NCBI RefSeq assembly: GCF_003865035.1
Contig: NZ_BHVZ01000001.1
Coordinates: forward strand, 496,001-560,000
Source of the DNA: Anaerotignum faecicola
GTDB lineage: Bacteria > Bacillota > Clostridia > Lachnospirales > Anaerotignaceae
Direction: 5' to 3'
Length of the DNA stretch: 64,000 bases
The notes below the pieces were generated by a model. It was given only the letters and a program-made list of their open reading frames with translations, had not been told where the DNA came from and did no database searches. Below, in pieces: positions 55,606-63,226 of this stretch (its first letter is position 1; each line of letters opens with the position of its first letter). The position numbers and the translations under genes are program-made.

Positions 55606-55634
55606 TTGTGTGATATTCTCTCCTGTGCTATGCT
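55606..55634 (+). promoter_or_regulatory. Promoter of the PhzF-family gene
   Basis: TTGTGT (55606-55611), 17-base spacer, TATGCT (55629-55634). Confidence 0.65.
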
Positions 55635-55675
55635 GAGTACAGAAAAAATATATTCACCTAAGGAGGTCTTGTATT

Positions 55676-56461
55676 ATGAAATGTTATCACGTTGACGCAT
55701 TTGCAGAAAAGGTGTTCGAGGGCAACCCTGCCGCAGTCTGTGTACTGGACAAATACCCCTCCGATGCACTGATGCAGAAAATCGCAGGCGAAAACAACCT
55801 GTCCGAAACCGCCTTTGCCGTAAAGGAGGGCGCAGGCTATCACCTCAGATGGTTTACCCCCGGCGGTGAAATTGACCTTTGCGGTCATGCCACTTTGGGC
55901 ACTGCCTATGTGCTGTTCCGTTTCTTTGAAAAGGACGCATCCTCCATTACCTTTCAAACAATGAGCGGCGCACTGACCGTTCTGAAAAAGGGCAACCTGC
56001 TGGAAATGGATTTCCCTGCATATGAACTGAAGCAAATCCCCGTTACACCCGCCATGGAGGATGCCTTCGGTGTGGCAATCACAGAGGCATGGCTGGGGCG
56101 TGACCTGCTCTGTGTGACAGAAAATGCAGAGGCAATCCCCACACTCACCCCCAACCAAGCAAAGCTGATGGAACTGGATGGTCTGCTGCAACATATCACC
56201 GCAAAGGGCAAGGAATATGATTCCGTATCCCGCACCTTTGCGCCAAAGCTTGCAGTCGCCGAGGACCCCGTTTGCGGCAGCGGTCATTGCCATATTGTTC
56301 CGCTTTGGGCAAAAAAGCTGGGGAAGGAAAGGCTGGTGGCGCGGCAGGCATCCCAACGTGGCGGCACGCTGTACTGCGAAATGCAAGGGGATAGACTGAG
56401 CCTTGCAGGCACAGCTGTTCTGTATTCCATCGCAGATTTGTATGTAGAAGAAGAACATTAA
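55676..56461 (+). CDS. PhzF family isomerase-like protein
   Basis: Protein of 261 residues of the diaminopimelate-epimerase fold. Features: VDAFAEKVFEGNPAAVCVLD at the start, the catalytic Glu in NNLSETAFAV near residue 45, FTPGGEIDLCGHATLGTAYV near residue 62 and DPVCGSGHCHIVPLW near 200. No phenazine genes are around, so the substrate is unknown; the family name is historical. AAGGAGGTC precedes the ATG. Monocistronic, with its own promoter and terminator. Confidence 0.88.
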   Translation: MKCYHVDAFAEKVFEGNPAAVCVLDKYPSDALMQKIAGENNLSETAFAVKEGAGYHLRWFTPGGEIDLCGHATLGTAYVLFRFFEKDASSITFQTMSGALTVLKKGNLLEMDFPAYELKQIPVTPAMEDAFGVAITEAWLGRDLLCVTENAEAIPTLTPNQAKLMELDGLLQHITAKGKEYDSVSRTFAPKLAVAEDPVCGSGHCHIVPLWAKKLGKERLVARQASQRGGTLYCEMQGDRLSLAGTAVLYSIADLYVEEEH

Positions 56462-56470
56462 GTTAAACAA

Positions 56471-56509
56471 AAAGGGCAGACATTCGATAGATTCAAATAT
56501 CCGCCCTTT
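56471..56509 (+). terminator. Terminator after the PhzF-family gene
   Basis: AAAGGGC/GCCCTTT stem with a long, partly paired loop, followed by TTTATAC. Confidence 0.7.
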
Positions 56510-56539
56510 TTATACTTCTGTGGTCCTATGCTACTGTTG

Positions 56540-56890
56540 ATAAAATCGGGAGTATTTTCATTCAAGTAAGCACTTTTCCTTCCCGATTTTTTACTCGCCT
56601 CATTCTCCTATCAACCGAAGTTTAATGTCTGAACAAGCCGATAAGCCATCTTGTGCGTCCTCCTATATGAAACAAACGAAATCCCAAAAGCCGTAAGGGT
56701 GAAACTTTTTTAGGAAACAAGATTCTTCTTATTTTTTCAGCCCTCATCATGAGTCCTCCTCCGTATCGCAGTTATCTTCCTTTGTCATCGTCCATCTTCT
56801 TGCCCTTCGGACAAGAAGCGTCCCTCTCTTTCCGCTCGGTCAATTCAAGTTTGTCTAAGCGGTACCATTCACATTTCGCTGCGCTTCATG
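56540..56890 (-). pseudogene. Gene-free stretch with decayed coding fragments downstream of thiD
   Basis: No intact gene. On the minus strand three pieces look like former coding sequence: a 33-codon open stretch after thiD lacking a start (contains CEWYRLDKLELTERKERD and ends KKMDDDKGR); a 42-codon ORF (MMRAEKIRRILFPKKVSPLR...) after a GGAGG site; and MAYRLVQTLNFG after AGGAGG. An AAAATCGGGA/TCCCGATTTT inverted repeat lies at about 56544-56589. I do not recognise a family; a decayed mobile-element segment is one explanation. Confidence 0.35.
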
Positions 56891-56891
56891 T

Positions 56892-57689
56892 TCACTTCGT
56901 ATATTCTTCCTTCAAATCAAACGCATGATTCATCGGGCCGCTGCCTGCGCCCAAATCCAGCATTGCCGCCAACGCACCGGAGATATATTCCTTCGCACGC
57001 TCCACTGCGGTTTCCAAATCATTTCCCTTTGCCAGATTTGCCGCAATCGCGCTGGAAAGCGTACAGCCTGTGCCATGGGTATTGGGGTTATCAATGCGCT
57101 TTCCGCGGAACCAATGTGCTCCCTTTTCATCATAAAGCAGGTCATTCGCATCATTCATGCTGTGTCCGCCCTTGCAAAGCACCGCACAATGGTATGCCTT
57201 ACTGATGATTTCCGCCGCCGTCACCATATCCGCAGGGCTTGTAATTTTCATATCGGCAAGCACCTCCGCTTCAGGAATGTTCGGCGTAACAACCGTCGCA
57301 AGGGGCAGAAGCTTTTCCTTCAGCGCAGAAACCGCATCCTCGCTAATCAGCTTTGCACCGCTGGTCGCAACCATCACCGGGTCAACCACGATATTTTCCG
57401 CATGATATGCCGTCAGCTTTTCCGCAATCACGGAAATCAGGTTTACAGAAGAAACCATCCCGATTTTCACCGCATCGGGGCGGATATCCGTAAATACGCT
57501 GTCAATCTGCATCCCCAGAAATTCCGGTGTCACCTCAAAAATCCCCTGTACGCCGGTGGTATTCTGCGCCGTCAATGCCGTAATCGCGCTCATGGCAAAT
57601 ACACCGTTCATCGTCATGGTTTTCAAATCCGCCTGAATCCCTGCGCCGCCGCTGGTATCGCTGCCTGCAATGCTCAATGCTGTTTTCAT
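56892..57689 (-). CDS. thiD: Hydroxymethylpyrimidine/phosphomethylpyrimidine kinase
   Basis: Phosphorylates HMP to HMP-P and then HMP-PP for thiamine synthesis; 265 residues of the ribokinase fold. AGSDTSGGAGIQADLKTMT at the start, MVATSGAKLISEDA near 105, GGHSMNDANDLLYD near 180 and NTHGTGCTLSSAIAANLAKG near 207. Last gene of thiW-thiM-thiE-thiD. Start at 57689 follows GGAGGAA. Confidence 0.95.
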   Translation of the reverse strand: MKTALSIAGSDTSGGAGIQADLKTMTMNGVFAMSAITALTAQNTTGVQGIFEVTPEFLGMQIDSVFTDIRPDAVKIGMVSSVNLISVIAEKLTAYHAENIVVDPVMVATSGAKLISEDAVSALKEKLLPLATVVTPNIPEAEVLADMKITSPADMVTAAEIISKAYHCAVLCKGGHSMNDANDLLYDEKGAHWFRGKRIDNPNTHGTGCTLSSAIAANLAKGNDLETAVERAKEYISGALAAMLDLGAGSGPMNHAFDLKEEYTK

Positions 57690-57730
57690 GCTGTCTTCCT
57701 CCAAACTTTTTTCTTGCTCTCGCAAATTTT

Positions 57731-58372
57731 TTACGCCTGCACCATTTCCGCGGAAAGGGCCTTCAATGTCTTACATTCTTCCTCGATATTTTCTGCGCCG
57801 AAAATCGCGGAAACCAGAGCCACACCGTCCACGCCGGTACCCTTCAGCTCCAGAATATTCTTCTTATTGATGCCGCCAATGGCAACCACAGGGATATCCA
57901 CCGCCGCTGTGATTTCCTGCGCCGCTTCGCGAGAAACCTCCTCCGCATCCAGCTTTGTCCCCGTATGGAACATTGCGCCAACGCCCAGATAATCTGCACC
58001 TGCCTTCTGCGCCGCCAATGCCTGCTCCACATTTTTTGTGGAAACGCCGATGATCATATCCTCACCGACCAGCGCACGCACATTGCCGGCCTCCATGTCG
58101 CTCTGCCCTACATGAATCCCGTCTGCCTTGCATTTGATGGCAATTTCCACGTTATCATTCACGATAAAGGGCACGCCGTATTTCGCACACAGCGCTTTCA
58201 TTTCAATGGCTTCCTTCAGAAAATTTTCCTCATCCAGTTCCTTTTCTCTCAGCTGTACGCAGGTCGCGCCGCCCTTCAGTGCATCCTCTACCTGCTCCAT
58301 TAACGTCTGCTTGCCTGTCCACATACGGTCTGTTACGGCATACAGCAGCATGGTTTCCTTTTCACATTTCAT
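57731..58372 (-). CDS. thiE: Thiamine-phosphate synthase
   Basis: Joins HMP-PP and HET-P to thiamine phosphate; TIM barrel of 213 residues. GGATCVQLREKELDEENFL near residue 30, VNDNVEIAIKCKADGIHVGQ near 70, IGVSTKNVEQALAAQKAGAD near 100, VAIGGINKKNI near 165. Start at 58372 follows GGGAGGAAA. 17 bases after thiM. Confidence 0.95.
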   Translation of the reverse strand: MKCEKETMLLYAVTDRMWTGKQTLMEQVEDALKGGATCVQLREKELDEENFLKEAIEMKALCAKYGVPFIVNDNVEIAIKCKADGIHVGQSDMEAGNVRALVGEDMIIGVSTKNVEQALAAQKAGADYLGVGAMFHTGTKLDAEEVSREAAQEITAAVDIPVVAIGGINKKNILELKGTGVDGVALVSAIFGAENIEEECKTLKALSAEMVQA

Positions 58373-58389
58373 TGCTTTTCCTCCCGTTC

Positions 58390-59211
58390 TCAAAGGATTT
58401 CATATTTCGCACATTTTTCCAGTTCTTCGCCGGTCAGATTGCAGATGGCATCAATAATATAATTGCGGTAGCTGGAATTACCGTCCTGCTCTGTCAGCCT
58501 TGCATGTGCCTTTTCGCCGCAAATGCCCATGGCGCAGACTGCCGCCGCCGTCGCCTCCAAGGGAGCTTCGGGGTTTGCCGTCACATAAGCCGCCGTCATC
58601 GCAGAAAGCTGACAGCCTGTTCCTGTAATGCTGCTCATCATGGGATGTCCGTTGTAAATGCAGAATGCCCTTTCGCTGTCCGCAACAATATCAATCGCGC
58701 CCGTAATGGCAATCACCGCACCCGTTTCCTGCGCGAATTTCTTTGCAAATGCAACCGTCTGCGGCAGATTTTCCTTCGTCACCTTGTCCGCGATATCCGC
58801 ATCTACGCCCTTTGCGCCGCCTGTCCCCAGAGCCAGTGTCTTGATTTCGGAGATATTCCCACGCAGAACCGTAAAATGGATATCCTCCAGCAGTGCCTTG
58901 GCGGTATTTGTCCGCAGCTTGGATGCACCTGCCCCAACAGGGTCTAATACAACAGGGTGTCCCAGTTTGTTTGCCTTTTTGCCTGCTAAATGCATCGCAG
59001 GAATGGTGCGCTGATTCAGCGTCCCGATATTGATATTCAAGCCGCCGCAGATTGCTGTAATCTCCTCCGCCTCCTCGGCATCGTCCGCCATGATAGGAGA
59101 ACCGCCGCACGCAAGCAGAATATTCGCACAATCGTTTACGGTTACATAGTTTGTAATATTATGAATGAGCGGGCATTTTTCCCGCACATGATCCAGCATT
59201 TCCTTTAACAT
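58390..59211 (-). CDS. thiM: Hydroxyethylthiazole kinase
   Basis: Phosphorylates the thiazole moiety, allowing salvage of hydroxyethylthiazole; 273 residues. PLIHNITNYVTVNDCANILL near residue 15, VLDPVGAGASKLRTN near 90, and SITGTGCQLSAMTAAYV near 193 with the catalytic Cys of the GTGC loop. Sits 13 bases after thiW, which imports its likely substrate. Confidence 0.95.
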   Translation of the reverse strand: MLKEMLDHVREKCPLIHNITNYVTVNDCANILLACGGSPIMADDAEEAEEITAICGGLNINIGTLNQRTIPAMHLAGKKANKLGHPVVLDPVGAGASKLRTNTAKALLEDIHFTVLRGNISEIKTLALGTGGAKGVDADIADKVTKENLPQTVAFAKKFAQETGAVIAITGAIDIVADSERAFCIYNGHPMMSSITGTGCQLSAMTAAYVTANPEAPLEATAAAVCAMGICGEKAHARLTEQDGNSSYRNYIIDAICNLTGEELEKCAKYEIL

Positions 59212-59224
59212 TCTCCTTACCTCC

Positions 59225-59734
59225 TTATCTGACTGCCGCCGTTTTCAGAATCCCTGTTTTCCGCAATGCCCCCAGCAGAATACCGGACAAAATCGCACCG
59301 CCTGCCGTGGAAATCAGAAACGGAATGACATAGGCATAAAACGCAATCTGCCCCGCCTGCATCCCCATAAACAGAATCGCAACGGGATATGCACACAGAC
59401 CGCCCAAAACCGCTGTGCCAAACACCTCTGCAATCAAGGTCAGAGGGATACTTTTTGTTTTCCAGAAGGCAAGCCCGCAAAGCAACGCCCCAAACATACT
59501 GCCGGGGAACGCCATCAAACTGCCGATACCCAGAAGATTTCGGATTAAGCTTGCGCAAAATGCAACACCCACGCCGTAAAACGGCCCTAGAAGCACCGCA
59601 CACAGAATATTTACCATGTGCTGCACCGGCACACATTTGCTCCCGAATACAGGGATATAGAAAAAGCTGCCAACCACTGCCACCGCGCATAAAATACCTG
59701 CATAACATAATTTTCTTGTTCCGAATTGCTTCAT
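59225..59734 (-). CDS. thiW: Thiazole-precursor ECF transporter S component ThiW
   Basis: Membrane protein of 169 residues with five to six helices, the substrate-binding part of an ECF transporter, predicted from thi-operon context in the family to bring in the thiazole precursor. FGTRKLCYAGILCAVAVVGS at the start and FYIPVFGSKCVPVQHMVNIL near residue 25 match ThiW. No EcfA/EcfT genes are here, so it would use a shared energising module. Start at 59734 chosen for AAAGGAG 9 bases upstream. Confidence 0.9.
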   Translation of the reverse strand: MKQFGTRKLCYAGILCAVAVVGSFFYIPVFGSKCVPVQHMVNILCAVLLGPFYGVGVAFCASLIRNLLGIGSLMAFPGSMFGALLCGLAFWKTKSIPLTLIAEVFGTAVLGGLCAYPVAILFMGMQAGQIAFYAYVIPFLISTAGGAILSGILLGALRKTGILKTAAVR

Positions 59735-59755
59735 TTTGATAGACTCCTTTCTCAA

Positions 59756-59782
59756 CAAGGAAGAACAGACAGCGTTCTTCCT
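59756..59782 (-). promoter_or_regulatory. Hairpin just upstream of the thiW ribosome site
   Basis: AGGAAGAAC/GTTCTTCCT stem with a 7-base loop, not followed by a T-run. It lies 5-10 bases before the thiW ribosome-binding site and may affect its access. Confidence 0.4.
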
Positions 59783-59815
59783 GAAATACATAGACTTCCC
59801 CCTTGAAAAGGGCTT

Positions 59816-59932
59816 TCAGAAAAATCGGTCGAAACTCACTGGCTTCCTCTCACGCCGGAACACGGCTTCCCATCGCTGCTGTTCTTTCTGCAGGATATAG
59901 GGCGCTCCCCCTCTATCCTCCCGATGCTCCAT
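59816..59932 (-). CDS. Possible 38-codon leader ORF between the TPP terminator and thiW
   Basis: Opens MEHREDRGGAPYILQKEQQR and ends VSFDRFF; AAGGAAG lies 8 bases before the ATG. The ATG sits within a CCCGATG/CATCGGG hairpin. No similarity recognised; it may be a real leader peptide or chance. Confidence 0.35.
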   Translation of the reverse strand: MEHREDRGGAPYILQKEQQRWEAVFRRERKPVSFDRFF

Positions 59933-59994
59933 CGGGTCAGCTTCCTTGCTTCGGAATCCGTCAGAAAGTTTTTATACTATTTTGCAATCAAAAA

Positions 59995-60021
59995 GGGAAA
60001 CCTCTCCTTTGGAAGTTTCCC
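59995..60021 (-). terminator. Terminator of the TPP riboswitch expression platform
   Basis: GGGAAAC/GTTTCCC stem followed on the minus strand by TTTTTGATT. Just before it, CGTTGG can pair with CCAACG of the aptamer, giving an antiterminator when TPP is absent. Confidence 0.85.
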
Positions 60022-60041
60022 AACGCTTTTACGTCTTTTTC

Positions 60042-60128
60042 AAGCGTCCCTACGTTGGCATTATCCAAATCAGGTTATGGGTCGAAGGCTTTTCCTTCCT
60101 CTCAGCCTGCAAGACAAGCTCCCCTTTG
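60042..60128 (-). ncRNA. TPP riboswitch (THI element)
   Basis: Conserved minus-strand motifs in order: GGGGAGC, GCAGGCTGAGAGGAAGG, CCTTCGACCC, ATAACCTGATTTGG, then ATAATGCCAACGTAGGGA. Ligand-bound RNA favours the terminator at 59995-60021, turning off thiW-thiM-thiE-thiD when thiamine pyrophosphate is plentiful. Confidence 0.96.
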
Positions 60129-60146
60129 TGTTCACTTGTAAATTTA

Positions 60147-60175
60147 ATTATATACCTCTCTTCCAAAAATGGCAA
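60147..60175 (-). promoter_or_regulatory. Promoter of the thi operon
   Basis: TTGCCA (60170-60175), 17-base spacer, TATAAT (60147-60152); start near 60140, a dozen bases before the riboswitch. Confidence 0.85.
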
Positions 60176-60213
60176 GACCTTCAAATGGTAAGACCCTCAC
60201 TCTGCCAATCCTT

Positions 60214-60975
60214 CTAGCCCTCCAGAAGCTTCCCCACGAAATACGGAAACTGCTTCTCCCACCAGGGCCAATCGTGGTTCACATCCTCGCCCCAGAAATC
60301 AATCCATGCCGGCACAGCAAGCCGTTCAAACTGCTCCTTCAGAATCCATGCGTCCTTTTTCGCTTCATCCTCCCATGCGCCCTGTCCGCAGCAAATAATA
60401 ATCCTTCCGCGGCGGAACTGCTCCACCAACGGATGATCCTGCGGCATCTGCGGCAAGTAATCCACAGGCGAATTATAATAAATATCCACATCATCATAAT
60501 TCGGGAAGAAATATCCTGCATGGAACAGACCGCTCAACGAAAGGCATCCGCCGAAAAGGTCAGGTCTTCTCAGATAGAGATTCACGCAATGATAGCCGCC
60601 CATGCTCATCCCTGCAAGCATCACTCTGCCTTCATAGGAAACGCCGTCCGTTTCGCTGTGAATCTGATGCAGGCACGGCAGAAATTCCTCACAGAGATAA
60701 CGAAACCACTGCTCATGCCAGAGAATTCTGCCATGCTGGTCACCCCATGCCGCGCTCCACGTTTCCTCATCCACACAGCCTACACAGAACAGCTGCAGCT
60801 GTCCGTTTTCCAGCCTGTCCGCAACGGTATTCACCATGCCTCTATCCTCAAAATCGTAGAAATTCCCATCCTGACACGGAAAAACAATCATCGGCAGCCC
60901 TGCATGCCCATATACCTTAAACTCCATGTCTCTCTGCAAATGCTGTGAATATTCTTTGTAATATCGAACGTGCAT
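60214..60975 (-). CDS. Esterase family protein (alpha/beta hydrolase, esterase-D-like)
   Basis: Cytosolic protein of 253 residues (no signal peptide). Serine nucleophile in MLAGMSMGGYHCVN (GxSxG) near residue 122; likely acid and His late in the chain (WIDFWGEDVNHDWPWW, with the His near residue 235). Similar proteins act on short acyl esters; substrate unknown. It lies 18 bases upstream... of nothing related; the antiporter gene precedes it by 18 bases on the same strand, so the pair is probably co-transcribed. Confidence 0.8.
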   Translation of the reverse strand: MHVRYYKEYSQHLQRDMEFKVYGHAGLPMIVFPCQDGNFYDFEDRGMVNTVADRLENGQLQLFCVGCVDEETWSAAWGDQHGRILWHEQWFRYLCEEFLPCLHQIHSETDGVSYEGRVMLAGMSMGGYHCVNLYLRRPDLFGGCLSLSGLFHAGYFFPNYDDVDIYYNSPVDYLPQMPQDHPLVEQFRRGRIIICCGQGAWEDEAKKDAWILKEQFERLAVPAWIDFWGEDVNHDWPWWEKQFPYFVGKLLEG

Positions 60976-60993
60976 AAAATCCCTTCTTTCTCC

Positions 60994-61941
60994 TTACGCC
61001 AGCAGAAGGTACGCAAAATAGCCGCCATAGCAGGCAAGCATCAGCAGTCCGTGCCGGCGTTTCAAAACCCTTCCGCGGTAAACACATACCAGAAGAAGCA
61101 CCGCTGCCGCAACCGCCACAATGCTGTCCACCCGGAATGTAGGCTGATACACAACCGGCACAATCACCGCCGTAATCCCGACCACAAACATGATATTAAA
61201 CAGGTTGCTGCCAACAATATTACCGACTGCAATATCCGAATTGCCCCTTCTTGCCGCCGCCACGCTTGTCACCAGCTCCGGCAGAGAAGTGCCGAAGGCA
61301 ACGATTGTCAGTCCGATAAAACGCTCACTTATGCCGAAAATACGCGCAATGGCAGATGCCGCCTCCACAGCCACATGACTCCCGAAAATAATTGCTGCCA
61401 CACCAACCACAACAAGCAGAATCAGCCTGCCGAAGGATACCTGCTTCGCGTATGCGTCCATCTCCTCATTCTCCACAACGCCTCTTTTTGCCAGCCGCAG
61501 AAGATACAGCATATACACCACCATGCATGCCAGAAGGATGACACCCTCTGCTCTGCTGATGATATTGTTCTGCAGCCCCATAACTGCCAATAAAATCGTC
61601 ACACCAATCACCATCGGAATTTCATAATGAATCGTTGTTTTCTGCACCGCAATCTGACACACCACCGCCGTCAAGCCCAGAATCACCAGAATATTCATGA
61701 TATTGCTGCCTACTACATTCCCTATCGTAATTTCCGCACTGCCGCGCAGTGCCGCCGAAATACTGACCGCCGCCTCAGGCATGCTCGTCCCCATGGCTAC
61801 AATCGTCAGCCCGATGACAATCTGCGGAATTCCGAATTTATTTGCAATGCCTGCGGAGCCCTCTACGAACCAATCCGCTCCCTTTACCAACAGCACAAAG
61901 CCAACCACCAAAGCCACAAGGGCAAATACTATCTGCATCAC
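60994..61941 (-). CDS. Calcium/sodium antiporter (CaCA family, YrbG-like)
   Basis: Membrane protein of 315 residues with about ten helices in two inverted halves. Each half has an alpha repeat: AMGTSMPEAAVSISAALRG...GNVVGSNIMN near residue 50 and AFGTSLPELVTSVAAARRG...GNIVGSNLFN near residue 205, the ion-binding signature. Upstream of the esterase gene by 18 bases. Confidence 0.93.
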   Translation of the reverse strand: MMQIVFALVALVVGFVLLVKGADWFVEGSAGIANKFGIPQIVIGLTIVAMGTSMPEAAVSISAALRGSAEITIGNVVGSNIMNILVILGLTAVVCQIAVQKTTIHYEIPMVIGVTILLAVMGLQNNIISRAEGVILLACMVVYMLYLLRLAKRGVVENEEMDAYAKQVSFGRLILLVVVGVAAIIFGSHVAVEAASAIARIFGISERFIGLTIVAFGTSLPELVTSVAAARRGNSDIAVGNIVGSNLFNIMFVVGITAVIVPVVYQPTFRVDSIVAVAAAVLLLVCVYRGRVLKRRHGLLMLACYGGYFAYLLLA

Positions 61942-62113
61942 GCACGCTCTCCTCTTTTTTCTGACGTAAAATATATTGTCTCATTATACCCCTATGATAC
62001 AGAAAAATCTACTGTCCTCCCTGATTTTCGAGCAAAAAAATCTCCCTCACGCATTGCCATTTTTTCGGAAAGCAATTTTCATAAGCTGACGCAGCAAAAT
62101 GTTCTGCAGAAAG

Positions 62114-62142
62114 TTTACAGATAGCTGTAGAAACTGTATGAT
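62114..62142 (+). promoter_or_regulatory. Promoter of the 298-aa gene
   Basis: TTTACA (62114-62119), 17-base spacer, TATGAT (62137-62142); leader to 62207 about 55 nt. Confidence 0.75.
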
Positions 62143-62206
62143 AAAGATATCTGATAAAACGAGCAAAACAAAAAACAAACCGTATAGAAAAGGGGATGCT
62201 CATAGA

Positions 62207-63103
62207 ATGACAGATAAGGATATCTATTTGTGGAGAACCACCGTAAAAACAGGCAGTCAGGATGGGAAGGCATTTGAATTCTGCCTGCAAAACAATATTC
62301 TGGGCGTAGGCTGGTGCTTACGCAATACAGATGGCATCCCCTATATCCCGACTTCTATCGAAGAATGTGAGAAAAAAGGGCGCATGCAGTATGATTCCTG
62401 TCGCGGCTTTGTTGTATCCATTCACGCCTTAAAGGAAATGGCTGTGGATGATCTGATTTGGACACGCCATAATGGCGTTTACTATTTATGTCGTGTACTG
62501 AGCACATGGAAATATAGCTGTGATGCCGCACATATCTATGAGGATGTCATCAACTATGTGGATGTTGAATTCCATGAAATCGGCACTGTTGAGATGGTGC
62601 CCGGAAGGGTTGTAAACAGCTTTCGGGCAAGCGCAGCATTGCAACGAATAAAGGGGGATGTTCCGTTGAAATACTCGGAGCACCTGTATAATACGATTAC
62701 CGGAACACAATTCTATCCTGACTGCGCTGTGAAAAAAGAAGAAATTCTGGATTTCCTACAGCCGGAGGATGTGGAGGAGGTCGTCAGCTTGTATTTACAG
62801 TTAGAAAAAGGCTATCTCCTCTACTCCAGTACAAATAAGCTGGGTACGCAGACCTATGAATTTGTTGCCGTAGCAAGAGACGGCAGCCACAAGGCATATC
62901 CGCAGGTCAAGACAGGAAAAACGCCTCTTGACGGCAATCATTATAAGGAATTAACAGCCAACGGAGATAAGGTTTTCCTGTTTACCGTTGAGGGAGAATA
63001 TAAAAACACAGCCGGAATGGATATCATTGACCGAAAAGCGCTGATTGACTTTATATATGGGCATAAACGCATTATGCCCGGCAGAATCAGGCAGTGGCTG
63101 TAA
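62207..63103 (+). CDS. Hypothetical protein with possible PUA-like and PD-(D/E)XK-like parts (298 aa)
   Basis: No family recognised with certainty. The first 120 residues (YLWRTTVKTGSQDG, FEFCLQNNILGVGWC, VDDLIWTRHNGVYYLCRV) resemble the small beta domains (PUA/EVE type) seen at the front of modification-dependent nucleases. From about residue 190, LYLQLEKGYLLYSS, then a stretch leading to AYPQVKTGK and a final IIDRKALIDFIYGH, could be a PD-(D/E)XK fold with a Q-x-K ending; this is inference. No methylase or partner gene is next to it. Start at 62207 follows AAAGGGGAT; an upstream ATG at 62099 precedes the promoter. Confidence 0.7.
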   Translation: MTDKDIYLWRTTVKTGSQDGKAFEFCLQNNILGVGWCLRNTDGIPYIPTSIEECEKKGRMQYDSCRGFVVSIHALKEMAVDDLIWTRHNGVYYLCRVLSTWKYSCDAAHIYEDVINYVDVEFHEIGTVEMVPGRVVNSFRASAALQRIKGDVPLKYSEHLYNTITGTQFYPDCAVKKEEILDFLQPEDVEEVVSLYLQLEKGYLLYSSTNKLGTQTYEFVAVARDGSHKAYPQVKTGKTPLDGNHYKELTANGDKVFLFTVEGEYKNTAGMDIIDRKALIDFIYGHKRIMPGRIRQWL

Positions 63104-63123
63104 TAGTTTGCCCCATAACTCAT

Positions 63124-63171
63124 AAAAGACCGGCATTGCAGGCGAAAACAGCTTTGCAGTACCGGTCTTTT
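63124..63171. terminator. Bidirectional terminator between convergent genes
   Basis: AAAAGACCGG/CCGGTCTTTT perfect ten-base arms with a partly paired interior, T-runs on both strands. Serves the 298-aa gene and the P-type ATPase gene. Confidence 0.88.
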
Positions 63172-63226
63172 ATCATATTATTTTTATTTTAGGAAGTCCT
63201 CGGAAATTTCCGAAGGAGATATTTTT

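Noticed and set aside
55676..56461. Phenazine biosynthesis gene
   Set aside because: Only the PhzF fold is present; no other phz genes, and the family is widespread with unknown substrates.
59803..60217. Plus-strand frames of 80-112 codons across the TPP riboswitch
   Set aside because: They run opposite the riboswitch and terminator and have no ribosome sites.
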